DNA of 64,000 nucleotides, taken from the NCBI GenBank assembly GCA_949358305.1, contig OX442314.1, positions 45,144,581 to 45,208,580 on the forward strand, read 5' to 3'. The position numbers were made by a program, and so were the translations under genes. Within the stretch, counting starts at the first letter, position 1; every line of letters starts with the position of its first letter. Positions 11,371 to 21,600 of this stretch are shown one piece after another. The notes beneath the pieces were generated by a model, which was not told the origin of the DNA, searched no databases, and was given only the letters and a program-made list of their open reading frames with translations. The DNA comes from Strigamia acuminata. Its lineage: Eukaryota > Arthropoda > Chilopoda > Geophilomorpha > Linotaeniidae.

Positions 11371-11501
11371 ATGGAACCACCACAGTTTATCCGTGTGTAC
11401 CAAATCAATGTCGGCTGGCAAAAATGTGAGCAAAGAGCAAAATCCACTCAAATCTTACGCATCCTAAATTTATTTATCTTTCAATAGGTGTCCCCAACTA
11501 A
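11371..11501 (+). pseudogene. First-exon relic of a fourth DEG/ENaC paralogue
   Basis: ATG at 11371 opens a 55-nt exon (11371-11425) followed by GTGAG, with an acceptor TTCAATAG at 11487. Size, phase and text (PPQFI...NVGWQK against FPQFL...NPGWKT in gene 3) match the conserved first exon of the cluster. After the acceptor the frame meets TAA within four codons and no later exon is recognisable. It is either a truncated paralogue or an eroded gene. The surrounding 10822-11370 and 11502-11860 hold no other coding signal. Confidence 0.5.
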
Positions 11502-11880
11502 GCAATGAAAAAATTACCTTCATCAACAACAAGAAAACGGCGCTCGCCCAAAACTATAAGATATTAATTCCGGACTTCGAAGAAAAACATCTTTAGAATT
11601 TTAGCTTGATGATTTCCATAAGAAAAATAAAGAAATAAAAATAATTCATATTTTGTGTGGTCTAAGACAATTCATCTTCTACTTATTTCTACTTGCAGAC
11701 ATTCATAATAAACAGATTGTCGAAGCTGAGTGATTTCAGTTATTGTAGTTTATTTTCAGTTATTTTGGTTAGACAAAATGCAGATGATTTTCATATAAAT
11801 AAATTGGCAGTGACAACAAACAGATAACGTTCGAATAAAAGCTTTTATCGAAATCCCGGCTTTCCAATTACTTCGTCCCA

Positions 11881-12573
11881 ACCTTTACGACATTTAGAAA
11901 TCGCGCTGATTCTGCGGCATCGGTTCTGTCGGCTAAGCGCCAGCGGGTGAGCGAAACGCAGGAGTCGGATGATGATCAACGTCGGCTTCGGCTTTCGGCT
12001 GCTGGGGCTAGGCAAGTGAAGAAGAAGAAGGTGTTCATTGGCTCTGGTTCTGGCGGTGCACTCAAGGCTATTGTGCCTGTGGCTGGCGCCTCTCGTCCGT
12101 TCTTTGGAGGGACGGGTTCAGTTTTTGTGTCACGGCTTTCTCCTGAGACCACGGTGGACAACGTGTTTGATCATATAACGACATCATTAGGAGTTAAGGA
12201 TATAGTTGTGTATAAACTGAGTGCTAAATTTGCTTCCTATTCATCCTTTTGCGTGCGTGTTAGCAGGAGTGTAGTGGACTCTCTGTTGAACCCTGCTGTT
12301 TGGAGTGAGGGGGTATTAATTACTTCTTACTTCGGTAAACTTTATGCGAAACAGATTGTTGCATCGAGGGCAGGTGGTTGCCTTGAGGCTTCATGGGGTG
12401 TTGTAGTCGAGCGTGGTGATGGTGCGACAATTAAATCTTCGACAGTGTTGAATAATGATAATTTAAATGGGGTCAAGAGTTTAGTGTTTTTAGGCAGTGA
12501 AAATAATTCTGTGGATAATATATTTTCGGTTACGGCTAAATCGGGGAAGGAGTCGGAGTCTGTATTTTCTTGA
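11881..12573 (+). CDS. LINE ORF1 protein (RRM-like), 5' end incomplete
   Basis: The frame is open from about 11881 with no ATG; the first conventional alternative start is GTG at 11947 (208 residues). The N-terminus is basic and Ser-rich (QVKKKKVF). The middle (GSVFVSRLSPETTVDNVFDH...YSSFCVRVS...WSEGVLITSYFG) matches the fold pattern of the RRM-like segment seen in ORF1 of several arthropod LINEs, which binds the element RNA. There is no CCHC knuckle. The downstream 12574-13152 is T/G-rich spacer. Confidence 0.7.
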   Translation, partial: TFTTFRNRADSAASVLSAKRQRVSETQESDDDQRRLRLSAAGARQVKKKKVFIGSGSGGALKAIVPVAGASRPFFGGTGSVFVSRLSPETTVDNVFDHITTSLGVKDIVVYKLSAKFASYSSFCVRVSRSVVDSLLNPAVWSEGVLITSYFGKLYAKQIVASRAGGCLEASWGVVVERGDGATIKSSTVLNNDNLNGVKSLVFLGSENNSVDNIFSVTAKSGKESESVFS

Positions 12574-13152
12574 TGCATGTTTTTTTGTTTTTCAGCAATT
12601 TCAGTTATTTGTTGGTGACATTTGAGTTGATTATATTGATTATTGCGGTTGTTTCGATTGTTTTGATTTTGTTGTTTTTTAAATTGTATTTGAGTTATTT
12701 ATGTTTTTTATGGTGGGTTTTAATTAAGCTTGGCTATTGTATTTTGGGTCTTTTTGTTATTGTAGTAGGGTTATTAGTTACTTTTCAATATTCTTGCTTT
12801 ATTTTTTGTTGCTTTTTTGTGATTTCTGGGTATTATTGTTTGTTGATGGAAATCTTATTTGATAATTTGGTGTTATTAATGTTATATTATAGTATAGGTA
12901 ATTATTATTATTTTGGGGGTCATATTTATGTTTTTATATTTTGGTTATACTGTGGGTTATTATTGTGTTTTATTTGGATTTTTTTGGTATATTTGCCAAG
13001 GCATTGGATGTTGATTGCCAGATATTGTTTTTGGGATAATTATTATTTTTTTGTGAAGTTGTATTATTTGTTTTGGGGTGGTTTTTTGTGTTTTTTGGTT
13101 TTGGTTGGTTTTGTTGTTGGTGGTTGGTTCCAGGAGGAGGATCGGAGTATGA

Positions 13153-15981
13153 TTTCTTTTCGCTGAGTTCTATTTTCAGAATGTCCGCGGTCTCCGTACT
13201 AAGGCATCGATTTTTCTTGAGTCTGTGTCCTCCAATGATCAAGTGATTTATTGCTTGGTGGAGACATGGTTGAATGCTACTTGCTATTCTCAAGATTACT
13301 TTACACCTGGTTATCAAGTGTTTCGTTCTGATCGGGTTGCATTGGGCGGTTTGGATTGTCGTGGAGGTGGTGTGTTGGTGGCGGTTCCTGGAGGTGTGTC
13401 GGTGGTGAGGAGGTCTGACCTGGAGTTGGGGGGTGAATGTGTGTGGGTGGAGCTGCGGACCAAAGCTGTTTCTTCTTTTAGTCGTGTTTTGTTGGGTGTT
13501 TATTACTTTAAGCCGGATTTTGGTGTGGAGGCTTATGGGATTTGTCTGGGTGGCTTAGTTGATGCTTTGAGGGGGTTTGATGGGGATGTGTTTTTGATGG
13601 GTGATTTTAACCTTCCTAAGGTGGCTTGGGCTGATTTTTCAGTTGACAGTTGTTCATTGCATGTGGCCACAAAGGCCTTGGCTCTTCGCGAGTCGGTTGA
13701 TTTGTTGGGTCTTAGGCAGTTTAACAGTGTTCAGAATGATTTCGGTGTAGTCTTGGATTTGGTTTTTTCAAATGTTTTGATAACTTCGGTTACCCGTCAA
13801 ATTTTTCCAGTGGTTGCGGAGGATAGATATCATCCTTCTCTCTGTGTGAGAGTCGTTAATGCCGAATTTGGTCTGTTGGATGCTAAGTATCCGGGATTGA
13901 ATTTTCGTAAGGGGGATTATGTGGGGCTTTATTGCTATTTGAGAGGTGTTGATTGGTCTCCTCTAACGAGTTCCTTTGATTTAGATTTCTGTGTGAGGTT
14001 GTATACTGAAGTTTTGATTGCTGCTATTCGTCGTTTTATTCCAAGTCTGTCTGTTAGTAGGGGTCTATTTCCAGTTTGGTTTTCGTCGGAGTTGAAAGCA
14101 TTATTGAAAAGGAAAAGATGTTCTCACCGTAGATTTCGGCGCTCTCGTGCCATGGAGCACTATGCTGCTTTTTCGGAATTACGTTCTAGGGTGAAGACTG
14201 TGATTAGACGGGATCGGGCGGATTATTTTGCCCGTCTTGCCACAGCAGTTCGAGTTGATCCTTCGGTGTTCTGGAAATTTGTTAAACCAAGATTCCGGGA
14301 GGCCCATTTTGGTATTTCACTGCTGGTCGATGAGGTCTTGGTTTCCGATCCCGTGGAATTGTGCGATAAGTTCGCCGATTTTTTTTCAGCGGTAATTGTG
14401 GGTCGTCCGGGACCATCTGGGATTGATCCCCTTGATGGTTTTCCGTTTGGTTCGATTTCTGACCGTGTTGATCGACCATTGGTCTCTATTTCTGATCTTA
14501 TTTGTGCTGCCAAGAGATTGCGTCCAAAGAAATCTTCTGGACCGGATGGTATTCCGTCATTCATTTTAAAGGGTTGTGTTGAAATTTTGAGTACTCCGTT
14601 GCTGTATATTTTTAATCTTTCTTTGGGCTCTGGCATCTTTCCTTCATTGTGGAAGAATTCTATTGTTTCTCCAGTTTTCAAAGGGGGTTCTCGTTTGGAG
14701 GTTGGTAGTTACCGTCCGGTGTCGATGCTTTGTTCTACATCTAAACTTTTGGAATATGTAATTTTAGGATCGGTTGAGGATTGGGTTGATTCGTTCGTTT
14801 CGCCGTGTCAGTTTGGGTTTACTAGGGGTTTGTCGGTGGAGTTGAATCTAATGACAGCATTATCTTCTATTGCTCCGGTATTTCTTTCACGTGGGCAATT
14901 TGATATGATATACTTGGACTTCGCTAAGGCGTTCGACCTGGTTGATCATCGAATTCTGCTCAAAAAGTTGGCCTTTTATGGACTGAGTGACCGTTTTGTT
15001 TTCTGGTTTGCCTCTTTTCTTGGTGGGCGCTCGGGTCGGGTTCGCTGCAACGGCACCCTCGGTTCTCCTTTCAACCTTTTCGATGCTGGTGTTCCGCAGG
15101 GCTCGATACTGGGGCCGATATTGTTTAAGATATATATTAATGATTTGTCTGATTTGTTGTCGGGGTTTTTTCGATCATTTTTCGCTGATGATACCAAGAT
15201 CGGTAGTACTGTGGGGGAACTCAGCGACTGTGAGGCTCTTCAACGTGTTTTGGTACGTGTTGAGCGTTGGGTGAGGGCCAATCGCATGAAGATTAATGCT
15301 TCAAAGTCTGTGGTCGTGTCGTTTACTCGTCGGCGTAATCGCATCTTGTTTCCGTACAGTTTGTTTGGCTCCAATCTGTCTAGATCTATGACGCAGCGTG
15401 ACCTGGGGGTAGTGTTTGACTCCTCGTTGTTGTTTACTTCACATGTGACGAAGCTTGTTTCAAATTGTAATCGTATTTTGGGTATTATTTCAAGGTTGGT
15501 CGGAGATTTTAGTACTTTTGGTCCTTTGCGTTTGCTGTATCTTTCCATGATACGTTCCCGCTTGGTTTTCGCATCCTCTGTTTGGGTTGGTTGTTCTAAT
15601 TATTTGCTTGCGCGGTTGGAGGGTGTTCAGCGGCGTTTTGCGCATTTGATCCATCGTCGTTTTTTTCGTTCCTCTGTTTTCAATTATGAGAATATTTTGA
15701 AAATTTTGAAAATTCCTACTATCAAATCACTGTTTATTATTCGTGATGTTTTGTTCGTTGGGGCCATAATTCGGGGGCAGGTGTGTTCCCCTAGTTTGTT
15801 GAGTCAATTCCGGTTTCATGTTCCTTGCTACTTTACACGTCTACATAACGTTTTCGTCCCCTCGAGGGTGAGTTCTGTATATCGATTGTGTACTTGTGTC
15901 AATGATTTGCCGTCCAATATCGATATTTTTGGGTTGTCGGGTGGTGATCTTAAACGTGAACTGTATGATTTTTTTGTTTAA
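13153..15981 (+). CDS. LINE ORF2: endonuclease and reverse transcriptase
   Basis: The frame is open from 13153, just after TGA; the first start-like codon is GTG at 13225 (918 residues from there). The endonuclease begins upstream of that codon with FQNVRGLRTK, then VETWL, MGDFNLP and DLVFSN. RT motifs are KKSSGPDGIP, YRPVSMLCSTSKLLEY, DFAKAFDLVDH, GVPQGSILGPILFKIYINDL and the catalytic FFADDTKIG. A C-terminal region of about 250 residues without a zinc knuckle follows. Both catalytic aspartates are present and there is no internal stop, so the protein may be functional. It would nick target DNA and copy its RNA in place. Confidence 0.9.
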   Translation, partial: FLFAEFYFQNVRGLRTKASIFLESVSSNDQVIYCLVETWLNATCYSQDYFTPGYQVFRSDRVALGGLDCRGGGVLVAVPGGVSVVRRSDLELGGECVWVELRTKAVSSFSRVLLGVYYFKPDFGVEAYGICLGGLVDALRGFDGDVFLMGDFNLPKVAWADFSVDSCSLHVATKALALRESVDLLGLRQFNSVQNDFGVVLDLVFSNVLITSVTRQIFPVVAEDRYHPSLCVRVVNAEFGLLDAKYPGLNFRKGDYVGLYCYLRGVDWSPLTSSFDLDFCVRLYTEVLIAAIRRFIPSLSVSRGLFPVWFSSELKALLKRKRCSHRRFRRSRAMEHYAAFSELRSRVKTVIRRDRADYFARLATAVRVDPSVFWKFVKPRFREAHFGISLLVDEVLVSDPVELCDKFADFFSAVIVGRPGPSGIDPLDGFPFGSISDRVDRPLVSISDLICAAKRLRPKKSSGPDGIPSFILKGCVEILSTPLLYIFNLSLGSGIFPSLWKNSIVSPVFKGGSRLEVGSYRPVSMLCSTSKLLEYVILGSVEDWVDSFVSPCQFGFTRGLSVELNLMTALSSIAPVFLSRGQFDMIYLDFAKAFDLVDHRILLKKLAFYGLSDRFVFWFASFLGGRSGRVRCNGTLGSPFNLFDAGVPQGSILGPILFKIYINDLSDLLSGFFRSFFADDTKIGSTVGELSDCEALQRVLVRVERWVRANRMKINASKSVVVSFTRRRNRILFPYSLFGSNLSRSMTQRDLGVVFDSSLLFTSHVTKLVSNCNRILGIISRLVGDFSTFGPLRLLYLSMIRSRLVFASSVWVGCSNYLLARLEGVQRRFAHLIHRRFFRSSVFNYENILKILKIPTIKSLFIIRDVLFVGAIIRGQVCSPSLLSQFRFHVPCYFTRLHNVFVPSRVSSVYRLCTCVNDLPSNIDIFGLSGGDLKRELYDFFV

Positions 15982-16092
15982 TGTATTGATTAATTGTTTA
16001 TTTAGTGGTGAAATAGTTGTTGTAAAAACTTTTATCTTTTGTTGTTATGCTTATCAAGTTTGTGGGCAGTTTTGTTTTTTGTATTAATTAAG

Positions 16093-16137
16093 TCCTGTCT
16101 CTCCCCCTGTAGGCTTAGGCTGTTGGGAGGGACAGGA
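16093..16137 (+). other. 3' UTR hairpin of the LINE
   Basis: TCCTGTCTCTCCC (16093-16105) pairs with GGGAGGGACAGGA (16125-16137): 13 pairs with one G-U wobble around a 19-nt loop. It lies about 30 nt before the terminal ATTATTATC repeat (about 16166-16187). In several LINE clades such a stem is the RT recognition element. Confidence 0.75.
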
Positions 16138-16195
16138 TTACTCTGGTAGTAGTTCCAATAAACAATATTATTATCATTATTATCATTTAGCAACG

Positions 16196-16584
16196 ATCCA
16201 AGCATGTTCGTCACCATCTGAAATTTTAATTAGTGGTGCCGGGTTCATTATTATTATTATTGTTTTTCAATCCGTGCTATAGCAAGGCATTTTTGCACTT
16301 TTCTTATGCTTTTTTGTTACAAGAGCGTTTTGCTCTGAAATAGATTTATTTTCAAAAAATGGGAATTTTTCCTTTTAAAAAGATTTAATTTATGAAAAAA
16401 AGGTCAAATTGTATGAAATGTTTGGTTTTGCACCTAAAAAGAGAATTTTCACACCTGAAAAATGCAGTTTGATGCATAAAATTTCATTTTTTTGCCTAAA
16501 AATATAAAATTTTAGCTTTGACTGCATTTTTTTCTACTAAATCGTCTGGATGTGTGCTAAATAATCCATTTTTTCCAATAGAAA
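16196..16584. other. AT-rich spacer
   Basis: ATT trinucleotide run near 16245 and an A/T-rich stretch of short similar phrases (TTTTGCACCTAAAAA type). No gene seen, though it may hold the last exon or 3' UTR of the minus-strand MORN5-like gene. Confidence 0.4.
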
Positions 16585-17195
16585 TTATGGTTTTGTGCAT
16601 TCCAAACTTGAAAATTGCAGTGTTATGTAAAAACATCTATTTTTTTGTGTAGAAAAGTCCTTGCTATGAATTGAGAATTTCTTACTAGCTTGTCTCAAAA
16701 ACTTTCCATTGTAACCGGTAATTATGCCGCTTTTCGGGTCGTAGAACCCGTCACCAGTATCGTAACAATTCCGAGGAATTTCCAGCGATGGATCTTTATC
16801 CGTGAACTTTGAACAACCGGCCGGCTTCAGGCCGCTAGCAGTTTCCGAACAAAATCGGCGGTCTTGCGGCGCGCAGTAAACCCAATCGTGGTGTTTCCAA
16901 TGCAAACCATCGGAAAAAATTATACTTCCGCCCGTATAACATCCAGCCGACCAATTGCCTTTGAATTCCGTCCCGTTTTCCAAATAAAGTATCCCTGTTC
17001 CCTGAAATTGACCGTCCTTAAATTCTCCGCGAAATTTACTCCCAGTAGGATAGTTGTAAGTGCCTTTATTATCGTCGAAACTTAATGGGACGAAAAATTA
17101 TTGTTCTGAATTTATATTTAAAAATAATAATCCTTGTTTACTTACTGTCTGTGGTGATCTCTTTTGCCCTTGTATGAACTGCCTATAAATTCCAT
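16585..17195 (-). CDS. MORN5: MORN repeat-containing protein 5-like, 3' end uncertain
   Basis: Host gene on the minus strand. Exon 1 is 17195-17146 (50 nt, MEFIGSSYKGK), ending in a strong GTAAGT donor. After a 65-bp intron, exon 2 starts at 17080. The protein has MORN repeats (YNYPTGSKFRGEFKDG, LYLENGTEFKGNW). The MORN5-specific C-terminal half follows: FSDGLHW, DWVYCAPQDRRF, GLKPAG, IPRNCYDTGDGFYDP and GKFLRQA. This closely parallels vertebrate MORN5, a small protein linked to cilia or sperm flagella. A GTAAG at 16685 may be a further donor for a last exon I could not place. If it is not used, the frame reads on to a stop at 16585. The identity is firm and the C-terminus is not. Confidence 0.8.
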
Positions 17196-17389
17196 TAAAT
17201 TTATTTGTCTGAGGTCAACTGCACAATGAGGCATAACTACTAGAATTGAATTTACTAATGGTAGTGGCTATTGTTAAATAATCAAATTTTGTTTATTGTT
17301 TGCTAACATAGCGCTCTATCATCATTGATGGATACTAATACAGCAATTATCATCATCCCAAAAGAAATCAAAAACTTATTTGCCTCAAC

Positions 17390-17620
17390 TGATCTTATTT
17401 CAAGAACTGAGAATCCTTTCATTTGTGGAAGCAGCATTTAAATAGTTATCCCTACGTTGGGAAAGTGGCACGACGCTATTTAGCAGCACCCGCTACCTAG
17501 CAGTGTTTATAGTGAACGAATGTTCAATGAAGCAGGTAAAATTTATGAAGAAGATAGGGACCAATTGTCACGAAGAAATGCTAAAAATTACTTTTCATTC
17601 ATCATAACTTACCACTTAGA
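17390..17620 (+). pseudogene. hAT transposase C-terminal (dimerisation domain) relic
   Basis: WKQHLNSYPYVGKVARRYL and APAT, then a stop and a +1 shift, then YSERMFNEAGKIYEEDR...RRNAKN. This is the hATC pattern (yP.l..lA...L..paT...sER.FS.aG). No terminal inverted repeats or N-terminal catalytic region were found, so it is an old fragment. The spacer 17196-17390 has no gene. Confidence 0.75.
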
Positions 17621-18114
17621 TTTTTTTAAAAAATAATTTTACCTATTTCTATCCACTTGGCATTAAATAAAAGCATTTCAACATTCATTATCCATTAAAT
17701 TTATGTTTATTCTTAATTGCAAACACCAATCGATAGTTTTTTCGATTCCTCGTCACTTCTTCGAATTTTGTTTATTCGAATTTTCGAAAATTTGGGTCAT
17801 TTCTTCGACAGTCGTTACTTTGAACAACAAATTTAAACTCCCTTTGATGAAGTTCCGTTTCTCCGACAGTCAGTTCTCGAATAGGTTGTTTCTTCGAATT
17901 TCAATTCTTCGAAATGGTCGTTTCTTCGAAGTTAACGCCGCGAACACTCACGTACGAACAGTCACGTTTCATGAAAGTGTCGGCGCGAACTGTCACGTCT
18001 CATCAATGTGACTACGCGAAAAAGTACTTTATTGTGGGTTACTTCTCAGACAATCAACAGTGTGTGCAATACAGCACCATGGCTGGAGGATTCATTGTAC
18101 TGGCGGAAGGAGCG
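17621..18114. other. TTCGAA-rich spacer
   Basis: Many TTCGAA/CTTCGAA phrases at 17750-17940, perhaps a decayed low-complexity repeat. Long frames here look fortuitous. Confidence 0.35.
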
Positions 18115-18269
18115 AATTGATTCTCTAAACTAGATTTGGCCTATGGGTTTAACCAGCTAGAGCTCGATGAATCACCTCGTAGATATATTGTTTTCGCAAC
18201 GCATGCTGGCCTTTACCGGCTAAAGAGGTTGTTCTTTGGGGTTCAGCCCCGGAAGTAATCCAAGACGCT
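18115..18269 (+). pseudogene. Gypsy-type RT relic, left part
   Basis: FSKLDLAYGFNQLEL and RRYIVFATHAGLYRLKRLFF are RT motifs of a Gypsy-like element (LDLAxGxxQ, then the F.fxRLPFG region). The piece is broken by frameshifts and interrupted at 18269 by the BEL-1 insertion. It resumes at 24158. Confidence 0.8.
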
Positions 18270-18578
18270 TGTGGAAACTGGAGTTTCAAAGGACCACGCC
18301 ATCTAGGGGGGAATTGAAGGTGACGCCATGTTTGGTCACCAGAGGGTCATTTCGGTGACCCACACTGTAATGGGTCATTCTATTTTCATGTATTAAGGGG
18401 GGAACGATTGATATTTGCATATCCTGTTAAGAATAAAAAAATTACTGTTCAATGTAACTTTGTTGCGTACGCGTGTTTCCTCTTGAATCCAAAACCATCA
18501 GTTTAAATCCATTTACATCCAACTTTAAAAACTCGTACAAACTGTTCCAACTACAAATTCGAATTGCTAGTCGCAATA
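18270..18578 (+). repeat. BEL-1 5' LTR
   Basis: 309 bp, starts TGTGGAAACTGG, ends TCGCAATA as set by the ACGCT duplication. AATAAA near 18433. Identical to 23849-24157. Confidence 0.92.
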
Positions 18579-18580
18579 TA

Positions 18581-18598
18581 TGGTGCCGAAACCCGGGA
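18581..18598 (+). other. BEL-1 primer binding site
   Basis: TGGTGCCGAAACCCGGGA, two bases after the LTR, complementary to a tRNA 3' end terminating in CCA. The same site occurs in BEL-2 at 33654. Confidence 0.85.
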
Positions 18599-18638
18599 GC
18601 TAGTTAGTAAAAAAAAACCAGGAAAAAGTTTGAGTGTA

Positions 18639-21600
18639 ATGGCTGATTTAGAAAAAAACCGTCGACAAAGAGAAGCAGCGCGGACGAATATTCGCAACAT
18701 CTTCAGCACGTTGAAAAACGAGTTGAAGCAGGATCCGGTCAACGAAGTGAAGTTATTGTGCATCCAGGCACAACTGCAGTCAAAGTGGCCGAAAATCGAA
18801 AAACTAGACATTCTTGTGGCCGACCAAATAACCAACATCGATGAAGTTGCAGAAGACACGATGGCGGCCGAAGAATTCCAAGACGAGCTGCTTGCTGCCA
18901 AGATAACCCTCGAAGCCGCGCTGAAGGAGATCGCATCTGTAAAAACGCAAGTACAAAATCCAAATTTACCGATTAATAATCCTCTCGTACCACCACCCAA
19001 CCCGAATCAACAATGCGCGAGTATGAAACTACCCAAGCTGGAAGTAGTGAAGTTTCAAGGAACGCCCGAGACGTGGACACGATTCTGGGCAAACTTCCAG
19101 CTCAGTGTGCACAACAACACTTCGCTTCCCAAAACGGCGAAATTCGTTTACTTGCGGTCGATGGTCGAGGGATTGGCGGCCAACGCGATAAGTGGCTTGA
19201 CGGTGACCGACGGAAATTACGACAGCGCGATCGATTTGCTGACCAATCGATTTGGTAAACCCGATTTAATTATCAACGCACACATGCAAAAGTTTCTCGA
19301 AATGAAACCAGTGAAGAATGCGAACGATATTGTTGCTTTGCGTGAACTGTACGATTTTTGTGATTTACATATAACCAGTTTGGAGAATTTAGGAGTAGAT
19401 GCCTCGACATTTGGAGCGCTTTTGGGACCGATTTTGGCTCGTGCAACCCCTGACTCGATGCAACACGATTTTGCGAGGCCAAGAGGTGACACACCGTGGT
19501 CAATGAAAGATTTTTTGAGTTTTTTCAAGTTTGAAGTCACGATGCGCGAGAGAACCAAAGCGACAAACGATAGAAGCGATACGAACGAAAAGAAGGACAC
19601 TCCAGCTGTCAAGAAACAAGAAGAGGTATACAAGAAGTTCACAAATAAAGCTAATCCGAATGGTTCCGCTTCAGCATTATCAGCGATTGTGTACAAGTGC
19701 ACATTTTGCAACAAGACCGAGCATTCAAGTCCTGATTGCCCGCTTACCATCGAGGAACGAAAGGAAGCTTGCAAGAAAGCGAGGAGGTGCTACCGATGCC
19801 TCAAAGAAAACCACATCTCGAGAATGTGCAGATCAAAATTTAAATGCAAGAAGTGCGACCGCAACCATCACACATACATATGCGATACGGAGGTCGTGAA
19901 GGAACCGGAAATCACCAAAACATCAGCTGTCGCCAACCAGGAGGTTCAAGAGTCAACTTTAATGTTACAGATCCTCGTAGTAGAAGCTTGTGGGGCAACG
20001 AAAAAACGAAAAGTGCAGTGTTTTCTCGATGGCGGGTCGCAGAAGAGCTTTATCACCGAACGATTGTCGCGAGAATTGGGTTTGGAGCAGATTGGAGAAC
20101 AGAACATTGCATTGTTAACGTTTGGGGAGACTGAACCCACTATTACGAACAGAAAGCGTGTGAAATTTACCCTTAACAATTGCTTTAACTCTAATTACAG
20201 TTTAGAACTCGAAGCAATGGAATCACCGTGGATTATGGAGTCGGTGAGGGGGAGAACTGATCCGAGAATCATACGCGAATTGGGAAAAAGAAATATTACT
20301 TTGGCCACCGATAAAAACATTCAATTTGATGATGGTATTTCGATTTTAATCGGTTGTGATAATTTTTGGAAGGTGACGACTGGCCGACAAGAGCGAATCG
20401 AAGAGAAGTTGATGGCAATCGAGACTGTATTTGGATGGACACTACATGGAGCCACGAAAGGAGCAGAGAAAACCGTGTCCACTCTGGTTAGAGTAAATAA
20501 GGTTGTAGTTACTGACCATTTAAATGAACTTCTAGAACGCTTTTGGAGTCTCGAGTCTGTCGGCATCAAGCACGAAACGGTGGAACAGGGCGTGGACGAT
20601 TTAAACACAATGGAACAGTTCGGCAAGAATATCAAATGGGTGAACGATCACTACGAGGTCGGGTTGCCATGGAAACTAAACAGGAAAGAACTCGACGACA
20701 ACCGCGAAGTAGCCAAAAAGCGATTTTGGAGCTTGGTGAATCGTTTTCGAAAAAACCCGAAGTTGTACCTGGAATATAAGAAGGTGATCGATGAACAACT
20801 GTTGACTGGTATTGTTGAGAAGGTTCCAAACGTGAGTACGCAAAATACGATTTATTATATTCCACATCGACCTGTGATTGATGAGACGCGCACGACGACA
20901 AAACTGCGTATTGTTTATGACGCGTCTTCACACGCGAAAGGGAGTTTTTCCCTCAACGATTGCCTCGAAACAGGGCCGAATATGTTACCAAAACTTACTA
21001 ATGTGCTTTTAAAATTTCGAACGGGCAAATACGGGACGATTGCGGACATTGAAAAGGCGTTTCACCGGATTCATCTGAAGGAGGACGAGCGAGACGTTAC
21101 GCGGTTCCTCTGGCTAGAAGAAGACTGGAATGGAGAAGACTCAGTGGAGTTAATCGAATTGCGTCAGACTCGAGTGCTCTTTGGCGCAAAACCAAGTCCG
21201 TTCCTGCTCAACGCCACGGTGAAGCAACACGTGGAAAAGCACGAAGAAGAATTTCCGGACACGTGCGAACGTTTGAAAGAAGATTTGTACGTCGATGACT
21301 TTGTTAACAATACGAACACACACCAAGAATCCGCTCGAGTTTATCGTGAAAGTATTGAAGTTATGAAGAGGGGTAATATGAAATTGACAAAGTGGCGATC
21401 GAGCGACCCCGAATTAAGAAAATTGATTATTCACGACGATCCGAAGTCAGAAGAACTGGTTTTAAAGAAAGAGGCCAAAGTGCTTGGTATAACTTGGGAT
21501 ACTGAAACCGATCAATTGGGTTTAGAAACTAACGATTTGTTAAGGGAATTGGAACTTGTTAAATTCACAAAAAGGTCGGTTATCAGGTTTACAGCAATGA

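Larger units (their letters stand above)
11870..16196 (+). mobile_element. Non-LTR (LINE) retrotransposon with ORF1, EN-RT ORF2 and structured 3' end
   Basis: About 4.3 kb. ORF1 frame, a T-rich spacer, and ORF2 with apurinic-type endonuclease and RT, then a 3' UTR with a hairpin and an ATTATTATC tandem repeat instead of poly(A). The first coding sequence appears at about 11881 without an ATG, which suggests 5' truncation at insertion. The repeat tail and hairpin fit the CR1/L2/Kiri side of the LINE tree better than Jockey or I, but clade assignment needs a tree. Confidence 0.85.

Noticed and set aside
12570-13166. A 198-codon hydrophobic frame between LINE ORF1 and ORF2
   Set aside because: The stretch is extremely T-rich, so Phe/Leu/Tyr-rich frames arise by composition; it is the inter-ORF spacer.
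17703-18120. 102- and 68-codon frames
   Set aside because: TTCGAA-rich low-complexity DNA with no recognisable domain; overlapping different frames.
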